The notes under the pieces were generated by a model, which saw only the letters and a list, made by a program, of their open reading frames with translations, ran no database searches and was not told the origin of the DNA. From NCBI GenBank assembly GCA_036266715.1, contig DATAXS010000004.1:1-64000 (forward strand): a stretch of DNA of 64,000 nt, written 5' to 3'. Positions 48,252 through 57,175 of the stretch are shown piece by piece. The stretch comes from DATAXS01 sp036266715. Lineage in GTDB: Bacteria > Patescibacteriota > Minisyncoccia > UBA6257 > 2-01-FULL-56-20. Every line of letters starts with the position of its first letter. The stretch's first letter is position 1. A program made the position numbers and the translations under genes.

Positions 48252-48626
48252 ATGAAATCGAACCTGGCGGCGACCATGTTGCGATGGGGGCTCGCGTTCG
48301 TGTTTTTTTATGTGGCGATCGCGGCGCTCAAAGTGCCTTTTGTGTGGGCGGCATATCTTCCGGGCTTTCTGGCATTCATTCCGTCAAAGGGCTTCATTAT
48401 TTGTTTTTCAATATATTCGTTTATCCTGGCCATTTGGCTCTTTTGGGGGAGGAAAGTGATATGGTCCTCCATCGTCGCCGCAATCACGCTTGCGGTCGTG
48501 ATCCTTGTGAAATTAAGCGATTTAGATCTTGTATTCCCCACGATCGGACTCTTTTTTTCGGCCCTTGCGCTCCACAATCTTGCCCGCGAAAAAGATTTCA
48601 AGGAAGAGAACGGGGAAGAGGTGTAA
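48252..48626 (+). CDS. DoxX-like membrane protein
   Basis: The 124-residue product has four membrane helices with LRWGLAFVFFYVAIAALKVP at the start and DLDLVFPTIGLFFSALALH near the end, the arrangement of small DoxX-like proteins. Function is unknown; relatives associate with redox enzymes at the membrane. TATACT (48240-48245) ends exactly 7 bases before the ATG, implying a leaderless message. Confidence 0.68.
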   Translation: MKSNLAATMLRWGLAFVFFYVAIAALKVPFVWAAYLPGFLAFIPSKGFIICFSIYSFILAIWLFWGRKVIWSSIVAAITLAVVILVKLSDLDLVFPTIGLFFSALALHNLAREKDFKEENGEEV

Positions 48627-48673
48627 GCGCCAAAATTTGAGCGCAGCGCGTAGTATGGTATAATGGCCATACG

Positions 48674-49252
48674 ATGGATACGACTATAAAAACCGATGCA
48701 GAATTGGTGCGTGCGGTCCTCCGGGGCGACAAGAACGCATTCCCGGTGCTTTTGGAGCGCCACATGGACTCGGTGTACAAGTTCGCGTTCCGGTATGTGC
48801 GGAATGGAGAGGATGCCGATGACGTAACGCAGGAAGCATTCATCCGCGTGTGGAAAAATCTCAAGAAATTTGATACCTCCAAGAACTTCAAGACCTGGCT
48901 TTTTACGATAGCCAAGAACGTGGCGCTTGATATCCTCAAAAAGAAAAAGCCGCTCAACTTTTCGCAGATCGCGGAGGAAGACGAGCAGCTGGATGCGGTC
49001 TTTGCGTCACATTTGGAAAGTCCGGAATTGCCGGATTCGCTTTACGAACGCAAGCTCGTAAAAGCAGGCCTCGGCGCCGCGCTCACCACGCTCCCGCAGA
49101 ATTACCAAACAGTGCTCACTATGCGCTACGAAGGAAATCTCAAATTCCGTGAGATCGCGGAAACGCTCCATGAGCCGATTGATACCGTGAAGAGCAAACA
49201 TCGCCGCGGGCTTATGATGCTGAGGAAGGTCGTGGGGAAAGACAAGGCCTAG
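48674..49252 (+). CDS. RNA polymerase sigma-70 family (ECF) sigma factor
   Basis: The 192-residue product has region 2 (LLERHMDSVYKFAFRYVRNGEDADDVTQEAFIRVWKNL, with FKTWLFTIAKNVALDILKK) and region 4 (LTTLPQNYQTVLTMRYEGNLKFREIAETLHEPIDTVKSKHRRGLMML). TATAAT (48659-48664) precedes the ATG by 10 bases. The stop codon lies inside the stem of long hairpin 2. The membrane protein at 49410 may be its partner, and the transport genes downstream possible targets (inference). Confidence 0.93.
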   Translation: MDTTIKTDAELVRAVLRGDKNAFPVLLERHMDSVYKFAFRYVRNGEDADDVTQEAFIRVWKNLKKFDTSKNFKTWLFTIAKNVALDILKKKKPLNFSQIAEEDEQLDAVFASHLESPELPDSLYERKLVKAGLGAALTTLPQNYQTVLTMRYEGNLKFREIAETLHEPIDTVKSKHRRGLMMLRKVVGKDKA

Positions 49253-49323
49253 CAAAAAGAGAGGGGTTTTCCAGACAGAGGGCTCCCTTTACTGTCTGGA
49301 AAACCCCTCTCTTTTTGCTAGGC
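49247..49323. repeat. Long perfect hairpin 2 (32-bp stem, 13-base loop)
   Basis: Bases 49247-49278 and 49292-49323 are perfect reverse complements, and the left arm contains the stop codon of the sigma factor gene (49250-49252). The loop 49279-49291 is AGGGCTCCCTTTA, closed by CAG/CTG. Read on the minus strand the loop is TAAAGGGAGCCCT, close to hairpin 4's TAAGGGAAGGCCT. The stem carries internal T5 and A5 tracts, but no T-run follows it. Confidence 0.92.
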
Positions 49324-49409
49324 ATACATTTTCCCCACGATCCTTTTGGAGTGTTAGGAGCGGGAGGCGGGAAGGCACCCAAATAGGGCCAATTTTCGTA
49401 TTAAGAGCG

Positions 49410-49823
49410 ATGGAAATGCAACCACAAGCGCCCAATAATGGACAGCAACACGGGCACGAAAAGGATCTTGGCAAAAAGATCCTCCTTCGCATTGAGCGCC
49501 GCGAACGGCGGATCATGACGACAAAAGCGACCGCGTTCGCCATGCTCCTCGCGGCATCGGTCTTTATCTCGATCTACGGCGTGTTTGACGTGGTGAACGA
49601 CGCGTCGCATTCGGGATTTTTTGCGTTCGCATCACTTTTCTTTTCCGATTTTTCCATGGCGATGGCGAACTTCTCCGACTTCGCGCTTTCCATGGTGGAA
49701 TCATTCCCGATCTTGGCCATGATCCTTTTCCTTTCCGGAGTGCTTTTTGCGTGTTGGTCCCTTTCGCGCCTGCTGGAAGAAAAAGAACTGATGCACCACC
49801 ACACGTTTTCCGCGCTCCAGTAA
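49410..49823 (+). CDS. Hypothetical membrane protein (137 aa)
   Basis: The N-terminal 35 residues are polar and basic (GHEKDLGKKILLRIERRERR). Two membrane helices follow (about 40-60 and 98-118) with an aromatic linker (SGFFAFASLFFSDFSMAMANFSDF). I do not recognise a family. A cytoplasmic N-terminal segment followed by helices, next to a sigma factor, would suit a membrane regulator, but this is inference only. An inner ATG at residue 36 is an alternative start. Confidence 0.6.
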   Translation: MEMQPQAPNNGQQHGHEKDLGKKILLRIERRERRIMTTKATAFAMLLAASVFISIYGVFDVVNDASHSGFFAFASLFFSDFSMAMANFSDFALSMVESFPILAMILFLSGVLFACWSLSRLLEEKELMHHHTFSALQ

Positions 49824-49887
49824 TCTTCACCAAAATCCCCACCAACCCGCACGCCACAGAAACCGAGATCCCGGATATTAAATCTTT

Positions 49888-50388
49888 ATGAAAAACTTCT
49901 TGCAATCGTCAAAGGGAAAGGCCATCCTTATCATTATCGGAGGCGTGATCGTGGTCCTTGCGGTGTTTGCGTTCGGCGCTTCCGTGGGATATCATCGCGG
50001 GCTTTTTGCGGACCATTTCGGCGAGAACTATTTTAAGAATTTCTACGGCGGTCCTGCGGGCAAGATGACCATGACCATGCATGGGGTTGCGGGGGACGTG
50101 ATAGGCGTGTCGAGCGCCACGATCGCCGTGGAGGCCGCGGACGGGGACGAACAATCGGTATTTGTGCCGGCGGGCGTCGTCATCCGGGAAGAGGACAATA
50201 CGATCATGGTGCAGGACGTGAATGTGGGCGATGGCATTACGGTCATTGGCGACCCCACGGAAGAAGGCCAGATAGAAGCCCGTTTTATAAGGGTGTTTCC
50301 CGCATCGTCTTCCATGATGCAGATGGTCATGCCCGCCATGCCGGTTCCCGTACAGATCATCGTGCCTCCCGGTCAGGGGCAACCATAA
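49888..50388 (+). CDS. Membrane-anchored DUF5666-like protein (166 aa)
   Basis: The protein has an N-terminal helix (about 9-33) and an extracytoplasmic beta domain: GVAGDVIGVSSATIAVEAADG, VVIREEDNTIMVQDVNVGDGITVIG and GQIEARFIRVFP. This resembles the OB-like DUF5666 pattern. The tail is rich in Met and Pro (MMQMVMPAMPVP), which could bind metal ions. A second protein of the same type lies at 54518, bracketing the MacA/MacB-like genes. Confidence 0.68.
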   Translation: MKNFLQSSKGKAILIIIGGVIVVLAVFAFGASVGYHRGLFADHFGENYFKNFYGGPAGKMTMTMHGVAGDVIGVSSATIAVEAADGDEQSVFVPAGVVIREEDNTIMVQDVNVGDGITVIGDPTEEGQIEARFIRVFPASSSMMQMVMPAMPVPVQIIVPPGQGQP

Positions 50389-50412
50389 AAACTAATTGGT
50401 CGTATAAAAAGC

Positions 50413-52275
50413 ATGTTAAAAAGGTTCGGTACATTCGTGAAGGCGCATAAAGTCATCAGTTTGGTAGTGGTCGTTGTGGTGGTGGGCGGCGGATACTATT
50501 GGTACAACGGGTCGCACGGCGCCACGGCGGTCACTAAATATGTGATCCAAGACGCCACGCAGGGGACGGTTGTCGCGTCCGTTACGGCAAGCGGCCAGAT
50601 AAACCCCGTTACGTCAATCGACGTGAAGCCGCAGGTTTCGGAAAACGTGACCAAGATCTACGTGCAGGTGGGCGACCAGGTGACGGAGGGTGAGCCGCTC
50701 GTTCAGTTGGACGACACAAATGAAGAACAAGCGCTCAACCAGGCCCAACTTTCCTTCCAGCAGGCGCAGCTGAACCTTGACCAGCTTACCCAGATCTCTA
50801 CCACGACCCTTCTTGGGGACCAGGATTCGGTGACGCGGGACGGGCAGGCGCTCGTCACGGCGTCCGCCACGCTCACGAGCGATTACCAGAGCGGATTTGA
50901 TACAATATCCTCCGCATTTGTGAGCCTGCAGGCGGTTATGACCGGACTCCAGGATTTTGTGCAGGGGAACGACATCAGTAAGGTGCAGGCGGATCCGGAT
51001 GCATACGTAAGTCTTATGCCCAATTATCTCCAGCCGAGCACGCTGCCCTACAGCAACGCGCTCATTGCGGACTACAACGCGGCCCTCACGGCGTATCAGC
51101 AGAACCTCGTGGACTACCACGCCACGGATCGCACGGCTGCTCCTGCCACACTGGACGCCCTTTTTTCCGAAACCTACAACACGGTGGAGCTCGTCAGTAA
51201 CGCAACGAAGGACGCGAATGACCTCATCAATTACGTCATCAATAACTATCCGAAGGATGCCGGGCTCCAGGCGCTTCCCTCCGTCACCAACACCTTCCAG
51301 ACGAATTTTGGGAACTACACCAATACGGCGGACAGTGAAGTGACAAGCATACAGGGCGTGATCACGGGCCTCTTGAACGACAAGAACGGCTACGCGAACG
51401 ACGGGACGTCGCTTGAGGAAGCAAGCGAGACGCTCGCGGAGCTCGTCGGGGGTCCTACTCAGACCGACCTCCTTTCCCAGCAGATCAGCATCCAGAGCGC
51501 GCAGAATAATCTTCAGACCGCGGAGAACAACCTTGCGTATACGACCATCCGCGCGCCGATTGCGGGAGAAATTTCTGCAGTAGACGCGGTAGTAGGGGAA
51601 ACCGTGGCCTCTCCTGCGGTGAGTATTGTGGGGACGGGGAACGAGGCGGATGTCACGCTGAACGAAGTGGACGCCGCGAAGGTGCAGGTGGGCAACCAGG
51701 CAACGCTCACGTTCGACGCCCTGCCCGACGTGTCGCTTGCAGGTACCGTGACGGAAGTGGACCCGGTGGGCACGGTGAGCCAGGGTGTGGTGAATTACAC
51801 CGTAGAGATCGGTTTCAGCCAGCCGGCGAACACTTCGTCCAGTAATCTTGTGAAGCCGGGCATGACCGTGACGGCAGCGATTGTGACGCAAGCGGACCAG
51901 AATGTGATCGCGGTGCCGAACTCGGCGGTGACGACCGTTGGCGGCGCAAGCTACGTGCTTGAGCCTGCGACACCGGTCTCGGCCGACGTGCTCGCCGCGA
52001 GCGCTACGGGCGGCGTCGTACTTTCAGAAGCGCCGACGCGGGTTCCCGTGACGACTGGCCTTTCCAACAACACCATGACCGAGATCACCTCGGGCGTGAA
52101 CGCGGGCGACCAGATAATTACACAGACGCTCACGACCTCCGCGAGTACCGCGCCCGCCGCGACGGGCGGCACGAGTGCCCTGCGCGCGTTGGGCGGCGGA
52201 GCGGGTGCGACGTTCGGCGGGGGAGGCGGCGGCGGCGGAGGCACTTTCGTGGGCGGCGGCGCGCGCGGCGGGTAA
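50413..52275 (+). CDS. MacA/HlyD-like efflux adaptor with enlarged hairpin
   Basis: The 620-residue protein has an N-terminal membrane helix (about 14-31), a lipoyl half (IDVKPQVSENVTKIYVQVGDQVTEGEPLVQLD), a very long helical insert (about 100-375), the second lipoyl half (YTTIRAPIAGEISAVDAVVGETV), a beta-barrel domain and a Gly-rich tail. Such adaptors pass substrate from a MacB-type transporter. The helical insert is several times longer than in MacA. It is followed by the ATPase and permease genes. TATAAA lies 5 bases before the ATG. Confidence 0.87.
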   Translation: MLKRFGTFVKAHKVISLVVVVVVVGGGYYWYNGSHGATAVTKYVIQDATQGTVVASVTASGQINPVTSIDVKPQVSENVTKIYVQVGDQVTEGEPLVQLDDTNEEQALNQAQLSFQQAQLNLDQLTQISTTTLLGDQDSVTRDGQALVTASATLTSDYQSGFDTISSAFVSLQAVMTGLQDFVQGNDISKVQADPDAYVSLMPNYLQPSTLPYSNALIADYNAALTAYQQNLVDYHATDRTAAPATLDALFSETYNTVELVSNATKDANDLINYVINNYPKDAGLQALPSVTNTFQTNFGNYTNTADSEVTSIQGVITGLLNDKNGYANDGTSLEEASETLAELVGGPTQTDLLSQQISIQSAQNNLQTAENNLAYTTIRAPIAGEISAVDAVVGETVASPAVSIVGTGNEADVTLNEVDAAKVQVGNQATLTFDALPDVSLAGTVTEVDPVGTVSQGVVNYTVEIGFSQPANTSSSNLVKPGMTVTAAIVTQADQNVIAVPNSAVTTVGGASYVLEPATPVSADVLAASATGGVVLSEAPTRVPVTTGLSNNTMTEITSGVNAGDQIITQTLTTSASTAPAATGGTSALRALGGGAGATFGGGGGGGGGTFVGGGARGG

Positions 52276-52299
52276 ACATTTCGCCGAAATAATACTCCA

Positions 52300-53115
52300 A
52301 TGCATCACGAAGACCATGCCACAAAAAATATCATTGAGTGCAAGGATATCAAAAAGACCTATCACACGGGCGGGATTGATACCGTCGTGCTGAAAGGCAT
52401 TACGTTCTCCGTCAAAGAAGGGGAGTTTGTGGCGATCATGGGACCGTCCGGTTCGGGCAAATCCACACTCATGCACATTATTGGCGCGCTTGATACGCCG
52501 ACCTCGGGTGAATATTTCCTTGACGGGAAAAATATTGCCAAGCTCACGGACGAGGAGCTCGCGGATATCCGCCGCGAGAAGATCGGCTTTGTGTTCCAGT
52601 CGTTCAATCTTTTGCCGCGCGCGTCCGTACTGAGGAACGTTTCCCTGCCGCTCGTCTACGCCGGCATAGAAAAGGAAAAGCGCCTCACGATCGCAAAAAA
52701 GGCGCTCAATGATTCCGCGTTCCCGCAAAAATTCTGGGAGCACCACTCCAACCAGCTTTCAGGCGGCATGATGCAGCGGGTGGCCATTGCGCGTTCGCTC
52801 GTGAACGACCCGGCGCTCATCCTTGCGGACGAGCCGACCGGCAACCTTGACTCCAAAACCGGCGAGATCGTGCTCCACACGTTCCAGGCGCTCAACATGC
52901 AGCACGGGAAGACGGTAGTGCTTATTACGCACGAGCCGTATGTAGCCGAGCACGCGGACCGCATTATCCACATTCGCGACGGTGATATTATGAGCGACCA
53001 GGTAAACCACAAAAAGCGTATTGCGCGGAACGAAAAAGACATAGACGTGCAGGCCGGCGAGGAGCACGCCTCGCACGCAGTGCGGGCGGGGTCGCACGCC
53101 GCGGCGGAAGAGTAG
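52300..53115 (+). CDS. MacB/LolD-type ABC transporter ATPase
   Basis: The 271-residue ATPase has Walker A GPSGSGKST, the Q-loop QSFNLLPRASVLRNVSLPL, signature NQLSGGMMQRVAIARSL, Walker B ALILADEPTGNLDS and the H-loop VLITHEP. The Met-Met in the signature is slightly unusual. An extra acidic and His-rich tail of about 30 residues follows the core. It forms the mechanotransmission pump with the permease encoded 15 bases downstream and the adaptor upstream. Confidence 0.93.
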   Translation: MHHEDHATKNIIECKDIKKTYHTGGIDTVVLKGITFSVKEGEFVAIMGPSGSGKSTLMHIIGALDTPTSGEYFLDGKNIAKLTDEELADIRREKIGFVFQSFNLLPRASVLRNVSLPLVYAGIEKEKRLTIAKKALNDSAFPQKFWEHHSNQLSGGMMQRVAIARSLVNDPALILADEPTGNLDSKTGEIVLHTFQALNMQHGKTVVLITHEPYVAEHADRIIHIRDGDIMSDQVNHKKRIARNEKDIDVQAGEEHASHAVRAGSHAAAEE

Positions 53116-53130
53116 CACAGAAATTTTATT

Positions 53131-54375
53131 ATGAAAACCGAAGATCTTTTTGAAGAAACATACAGTGCGGTGACCGTGAACAAAGTGCGGTCGGGTTTAA
53201 CGATGCTTGGCATCGTGATAGGCATTGCGTCCGTGATCGCGCTCCAGGCAGTGGGGCAGGGCGCGCAAAGCTCCATTCAATCCAGCATCCAGTCGCTCGG
53301 TGCGAATTTGATTATGGTCACGCCGGGCGCACAGAAGACGATCGGTACCACGGTGAGCACCGGGTTGGGGAGCGCGGAGACCCTCACGGCAGACGACGCA
53401 ACCGCCATCTCCCAGCTTCCCGACGTCACCGCCGTGGCGCCCGAGGTAAGCGGCCGCTACCAGGTGGTCTATAAAGGACAGAACACCAACGTGAGCGTGA
53501 TGGGGACGACCTCCGCATATCCCACGGTGCGAAACGTGCAGGTCGCCGATGGAAGCTTTGTGACCGATACCGACAACACCGAATCGAATCTCGTGGCCGT
53601 GATCGGTCCCACCGTGCTCCAAACGCTTTTTGCGCCGAGCGCGAACGCAAGCGCAACGCCCGACATGGCGATAGGGCAGAATATCCTTATTAAAGGAAAT
53701 GTGTTTACGGTGGTTGGCGTCACGGTCTCAAAAGGCGGTAGCGGTTTTAACAATCAGGACGACATGATCTACGTGCCACTCACGACCGCCCAGCACTACT
53801 TGATCGGCAGTACTGCGTATGTGACGGAGGTGGACGTGGAGGCATCGAGCCAGAACGACATGACGACGGTCCAGAACGACATCACGTCGCTCTTGCTCCA
53901 ACGGCACAATATTTCCGATCCCACGCAGGCGGACTTTACGGTATTGAACCAGCAGGATATTGTCTCCGCCGCCTCAAGCGTCACGGGTACCTTCACCACG
54001 CTGCTTGCCGCAATTGCAGGCATCTCGCTCGTCGTGGGCGGCATCGGCATTATGAACATGATGCTTACGACGGTCACCGAGCGTACGCGTGAAATCGGTT
54101 TGCGCAAAGCCATCGGTGCAAAAAAGAACGACATCACGATGCAGTTTCTTGCCGAGGCCGTCACGCTCACGTTTGGCGGTGGGATAATTGGGATCGTGCT
54201 CGGGTGGCTCGCGGCATTGCTCATATCCACGCTCACGGGAACGGCAACGAGCGTGTCGCTCAGTTCCATTATTCTTGCGTTCTGCGTGTCCGCGGGCATC
54301 GGGATCGTGTTCGGCTATTATCCCGCCCGCCGCGCTGCGAGCCTTTCACCAATAGAAGCATTGAGATATGAATAA
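53131..54375 (+). CDS. MacB-type ABC transporter permease
   Basis: The 414-residue permease begins with a short amphipathic segment (EETYSAVTVNKVRSGLTMLGIVIGIASVIAL), a large extracytoplasmic MacB core domain (about 45-265) and an FtsX domain with three helices (ISLVVGGIGIMNMMLTTVTERTREIGLRKAIGA, then AVTLTFGGGIIGIVLG and CVSAGIGIVFGYYPARRAASLSPIEALRYE). It is split from the ATPase, as in Gram-positive systems, rather than fused as in E. coli MacB. Confidence 0.93.
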   Translation: MKTEDLFEETYSAVTVNKVRSGLTMLGIVIGIASVIALQAVGQGAQSSIQSSIQSLGANLIMVTPGAQKTIGTTVSTGLGSAETLTADDATAISQLPDVTAVAPEVSGRYQVVYKGQNTNVSVMGTTSAYPTVRNVQVADGSFVTDTDNTESNLVAVIGPTVLQTLFAPSANASATPDMAIGQNILIKGNVFTVVGVTVSKGGSGFNNQDDMIYVPLTTAQHYLIGSTAYVTEVDVEASSQNDMTTVQNDITSLLLQRHNISDPTQADFTVLNQQDIVSAASSVTGTFTTLLAAIAGISLVVGGIGIMNMMLTTVTERTREIGLRKAIGAKKNDITMQFLAEAVTLTFGGGIIGIVLGWLAALLISTLTGTATSVSLSSIILAFCVSAGIGIVFGYYPARRAASLSPIEALRYE

Positions 54376-54407
54376 TTCTTTTAAAATTTATTTTGAAGTG
54401 ACGACTA

Positions 54408-54483
54408 TGGATGGAACGCTCCGGTGCTTTTCCGGCAGTGTGGCTCTGAACTCTGCCGGAAAAGCACCGGAGCGTTCCATCCA
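54408..54483. repeat. Long perfect hairpin 3 (31-bp stem, 14-base loop)
   Basis: Bases 54408-54438 and 54453-54483 are perfect reverse complements. The loop 54439-54452 is TGTGGCTCTGAACT, closed by CAG/CTG. On the minus strand of hairpin 1 the loop is TGTGGCTCCGTACT, 12 of 14 identical, and the adjoining GGCAG/CTGCC is also shared, yet the outer stems are unrelated. It lies 32 bases after the permease stop and has no T-run. Confidence 0.92.
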
Positions 54484-54517
54484 AAAACGGTCGAACTAAA
54501 ATAAAATATTAACAATT

Positions 54518-55018
54518 ATGAAAAAATACAAAGTGCACATCATCTGGGTCATCGTGGCGGTCGTCGCGCTCGCGGGAGGTTTCTTCTGGGGCAAGTCGAT
54601 GGCGCCGGCCGCTACCGGGTTCCCGGGCGGGGGATCGTTTGCGGGAGCATCGGGAACAAGGACGTTCGCGCGTGGCGGTGCCGCCGCGGGTGCGGGAGGC
54701 GGGCTCGTGACGGGCCAGGTCCTCTCCATGAGCGGGGACAGCATGACGGTCCAGCTTACAAACGGCAACTCGCAGGTGGTATTCTATTCAAGTTCCACGT
54801 CGGTCATAAAGCCGGAGCCCGCGCCTGTAAGCGCGCTTACGCCGGGCACATCGGTCATGATCGTGGGTACCACGAATTCTGACGGCAGCTTGACCGCACA
54901 GTCCATCCAGGTCCGCACAGCGAGCAGCACGGGTGGTTTTGGCGGCGGTGCGGGAGGCGGGGGCGGAACGGGCTCGGGCTCGGGCACGGGTGCAAGTGCC
55001 AATACCAGCGGGCAATAA
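54518..55018 (+). CDS. Membrane-anchored DUF5666-like protein (166 aa)
   Basis: The protein has an N-terminal helix (about 7-25), a Gly/Ala-rich linker, a small beta domain (GGLVTGQVLSMSGDSMTVQLTNG, FYSSSTSVIKPEPAPVSALTPGTSVMIVGTTNSDGSLTAQSIQVR) and a Gly-rich tail. It resembles the protein at 49888 and the DUF5666 pattern. It may assist the neighbouring transporter outside the membrane. A strong terminator follows. Confidence 0.7.
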   Translation: MKKYKVHIIWVIVAVVALAGGFFWGKSMAPAATGFPGGGSFAGASGTRTFARGGAAAGAGGGLVTGQVLSMSGDSMTVQLTNGNSQVVFYSSSTSVIKPEPAPVSALTPGTSVMIVGTTNSDGSLTAQSIQVRTASSTGGFGGGAGGGGGTGSGSGTGASANTSGQ

Positions 55019-55055
55019 CGCAAAAATAGAAGCCCTAGGCGAACTTTTTTAAAAG

Positions 55056-55083
55056 CAGTCCGGGCCGCCCGGGCTGTTTTTTT
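55056..55083 (+). terminator. Intrinsic terminator
   Basis: CAGTCCGGG-CCG-CCCGGGCTG (one G.T pair) is followed by seven T. It closes the transport unit before the MarR gene. Confidence 0.93.
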
Positions 55084-55155
55084 GCGTTGCGCCCTATGCA
55101 CTTGCGCACGGGGCGCCCGGCGGTATAATAGTTAAGTAACCTAATTATTCAGTTT

Positions 55156-55590
55156 ATGAAAAAAGAATTTTCAAAGCAAGAAACGGGACAGCTTGTGTCA
55201 CTTGTCTTCGTGATGGGACGGCACATAAAAGAGGATTTCCAAAAGCTTGCGCGGCAGGCATCATGCTCGTTCATCGGGTTCCAGGCGCTCCGCTACATAA
55301 AAGAAACGGAAAAGCCGTCCATGCGGGACGTGGCGAGCCATTTTATGGTCACGCCGCCCGCGGCGACCCTGCTCATTGACGGTCTCGTGGAAGAAAAGCT
55401 TATCGCGCGCGTGGCGGACAAGCGGGACCGCCGCGCCGTGCGCCTTTATGTTACTCTCAAGGGTAATGCGCTGCTGGAGCGCGGCACGCGTGTCATGACC
55501 CGCGCGCTCGCAAAGCTCTTCGGGAACCTCACGCCCGCGGAAAGGGCGCAATTTATCGCGCTTCTCAAAAAAGTCGTCAAAGAAAAATAA
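55156..55590 (+). CDS. MarR-family transcriptional regulator
   Basis: The 144-residue product has the winged-helix MarR core: FIGFQALRYIKETEKPSMRDVASHFMVTPPAATLLIDGLVEEKLIARVADKRDRRAVRLYVTLKGNALL. The recognition helix and the Asp-Arg-Arg wing are typical. MarR proteins often repress adjacent drug pumps, and two adaptors and an EmrB-like pump follow directly, so it probably controls them. TATAAT lies at about 55131, leaving a leader of about 20 bases where an operator could lie. Confidence 0.92.
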   Translation: MKKEFSKQETGQLVSLVFVMGRHIKEDFQKLARQASCSFIGFQALRYIKETEKPSMRDVASHFMVTPPAATLLIDGLVEEKLIARVADKRDRRAVRLYVTLKGNALLERGTRVMTRALAKLFGNLTPAERAQFIALLKKVVKEK

Positions 55591-55606
55591 TATACCTATC
55601 TCTATC

Positions 55607-57154
55607 ATGAAAAGGATCGCAGGATTGGGTGCAAAATGGCTGGTCGCAGGCGTGGTCGTGATCATTGCGGTGGGCGGCGGGGCATATTGGTATGTACACT
55701 CAAATGAGGCGCCCGCATTTACTTCCTATACCGTTGCCCAGGGCAACGTGGTCGCATCGGTGGAATTTCCTATAACCGTGGCGGCGGAAAATAGCGCCAT
55801 GCTTTCGTTCAAGACCGGGGGCCAGATCACCTCGGTGCCCGTAAGCGAGGGCGAAACGGTGGCGCAAGGGGCCGTTCTTGCTTCGCTTGACACGTCATCA
55901 CTCCAGGCCGGCGTGGACCAGGCGCAAGCGGCGCTCGCGGCGGCGCAAGCGCAATTGGATGAGCTCCAAACCGGCACAAGGCCGCAACAGTTGCAGGTGG
56001 ACGAGAGTGCGGTCACGACTGCGGAGACCGCGCTTGGTGCGGCGGTGGAAAGCGCCTATTCTGCGGCCGACGATGCTGTGCGGAACCAGGCGGACAACAT
56101 GTTTACGAGCCCTTCCGGGAATAATCCGGTATTCAACGTACCGACGAGCAATTCGCAGCTCGTCATCAATATCGTGGCAAGCCGCGTGACGATGGGGGCG
56201 GCGCTTAATAATTGGTATATGGCGCTCATCGGTGCGAACGCAAGCACGAGCGGCACCGCAGGTGGGGCGAGTGCCACGACGAGCGCGAGCGTGGATCCCG
56301 CAACCCTCTCCGGGACCGCGGATACCGTGCTCTCGCAAACGCAATCGTATCTTGATTCGGTGGCGCTCGCCGTGAACAGTGCGGTTCCCGGCGGGATCTC
56401 TCCGACGACACTTGCGGGATACAAGGCAAACGTGGTCACCGCACGCACGGAAGTGAATGGTGCCGTGACGGCGCTCGTCGCCGCCGAGAACGCTGCGACT
56501 GCGGCGCAAAATACATTGATGCTCGCACAGGCGGGTTCCACGCCGCAGGCCATTGAGGCGCAGCAGGCAGCGGTGCTCCAGGCCCAAGCGGCGCTTACGA
56601 ACGCACAAGTGGCTTTGCAGAATGCCCAGCTTATCGCACCCTTTTCCGGCATGGTGAACGGGCTTACTGCCACCGTGGGACTTGTTGTTTCCCCCGGAGC
56701 GCCCATGCTCACGCTTACCAACAGCTCAGGTCTCAAAATAACCGGCTATGTCGCGGAGTCCGATGTGGCGGACGTACAGGCGGCGGATAGTGCGAGCGTG
56801 ACGCTCGACGCATATGGCACGGGCACCACGTTCCCTGCGACCGTAACCACGGTGGATACCGCAGAAACGAGCGTGAACGGGACGCCGGCCTACGAAGTGA
56901 CGCTTCACTTCACGAGTCCCTCAAGCGACTTCAAAGATGGCATGACGGGCCAGGTGAACATCGTGACGGCGGAGCACGACAATGTGCTTGAGGTGCCCTC
57001 AAACCTCATCCTTACGAACAACAATGAATCTTACGTGTTGCTCGTGAGCGGAAGCGGTACGAGCGAGGTGCCGGTGGGCGTCGGCGTTTCGGGAAACGGG
57101 ATGACGGAAATAACATCGGGCCTCAAGGTCGGGGACCAGATCGCAACATTCTAG
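55607..57154 (+). CDS. HlyD/MacA-like efflux adaptor (515 aa)
   Basis: The protein has an N-terminal membrane helix (about 9-26), a lipoyl half (LSFKTGGQITSVPVSEGETVAQGAVLASLD), a long helical insert (about 100-340, starting GVDQAQAALAAAQAQLDELQ), the second half (LIAPFSGMVNGLTATVGLVVSPG) and a beta-barrel (VTLDAYGTGTTFPATVTTVDT). The helical region is enlarged as in the adaptor at 50413. It begins 16 bases after the marR stop and precedes another adaptor and the MFS pump. Confidence 0.87.
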   Translation: MKRIAGLGAKWLVAGVVVIIAVGGGAYWYVHSNEAPAFTSYTVAQGNVVASVEFPITVAAENSAMLSFKTGGQITSVPVSEGETVAQGAVLASLDTSSLQAGVDQAQAALAAAQAQLDELQTGTRPQQLQVDESAVTTAETALGAAVESAYSAADDAVRNQADNMFTSPSGNNPVFNVPTSNSQLVINIVASRVTMGAALNNWYMALIGANASTSGTAGGASATTSASVDPATLSGTADTVLSQTQSYLDSVALAVNSAVPGGISPTTLAGYKANVVTARTEVNGAVTALVAAENAATAAQNTLMLAQAGSTPQAIEAQQAAVLQAQAALTNAQVALQNAQLIAPFSGMVNGLTATVGLVVSPGAPMLTLTNSSGLKITGYVAESDVADVQAADSASVTLDAYGTGTTFPATVTTVDTAETSVNGTPAYEVTLHFTSPSSDFKDGMTGQVNIVTAEHDNVLEVPSNLILTNNNESYVLLVSGSGTSEVPVGVGVSGNGMTEITSGLKVGDQIATF

Positions 57155-57175
57155 AAATTCTTAACAACTATCACC

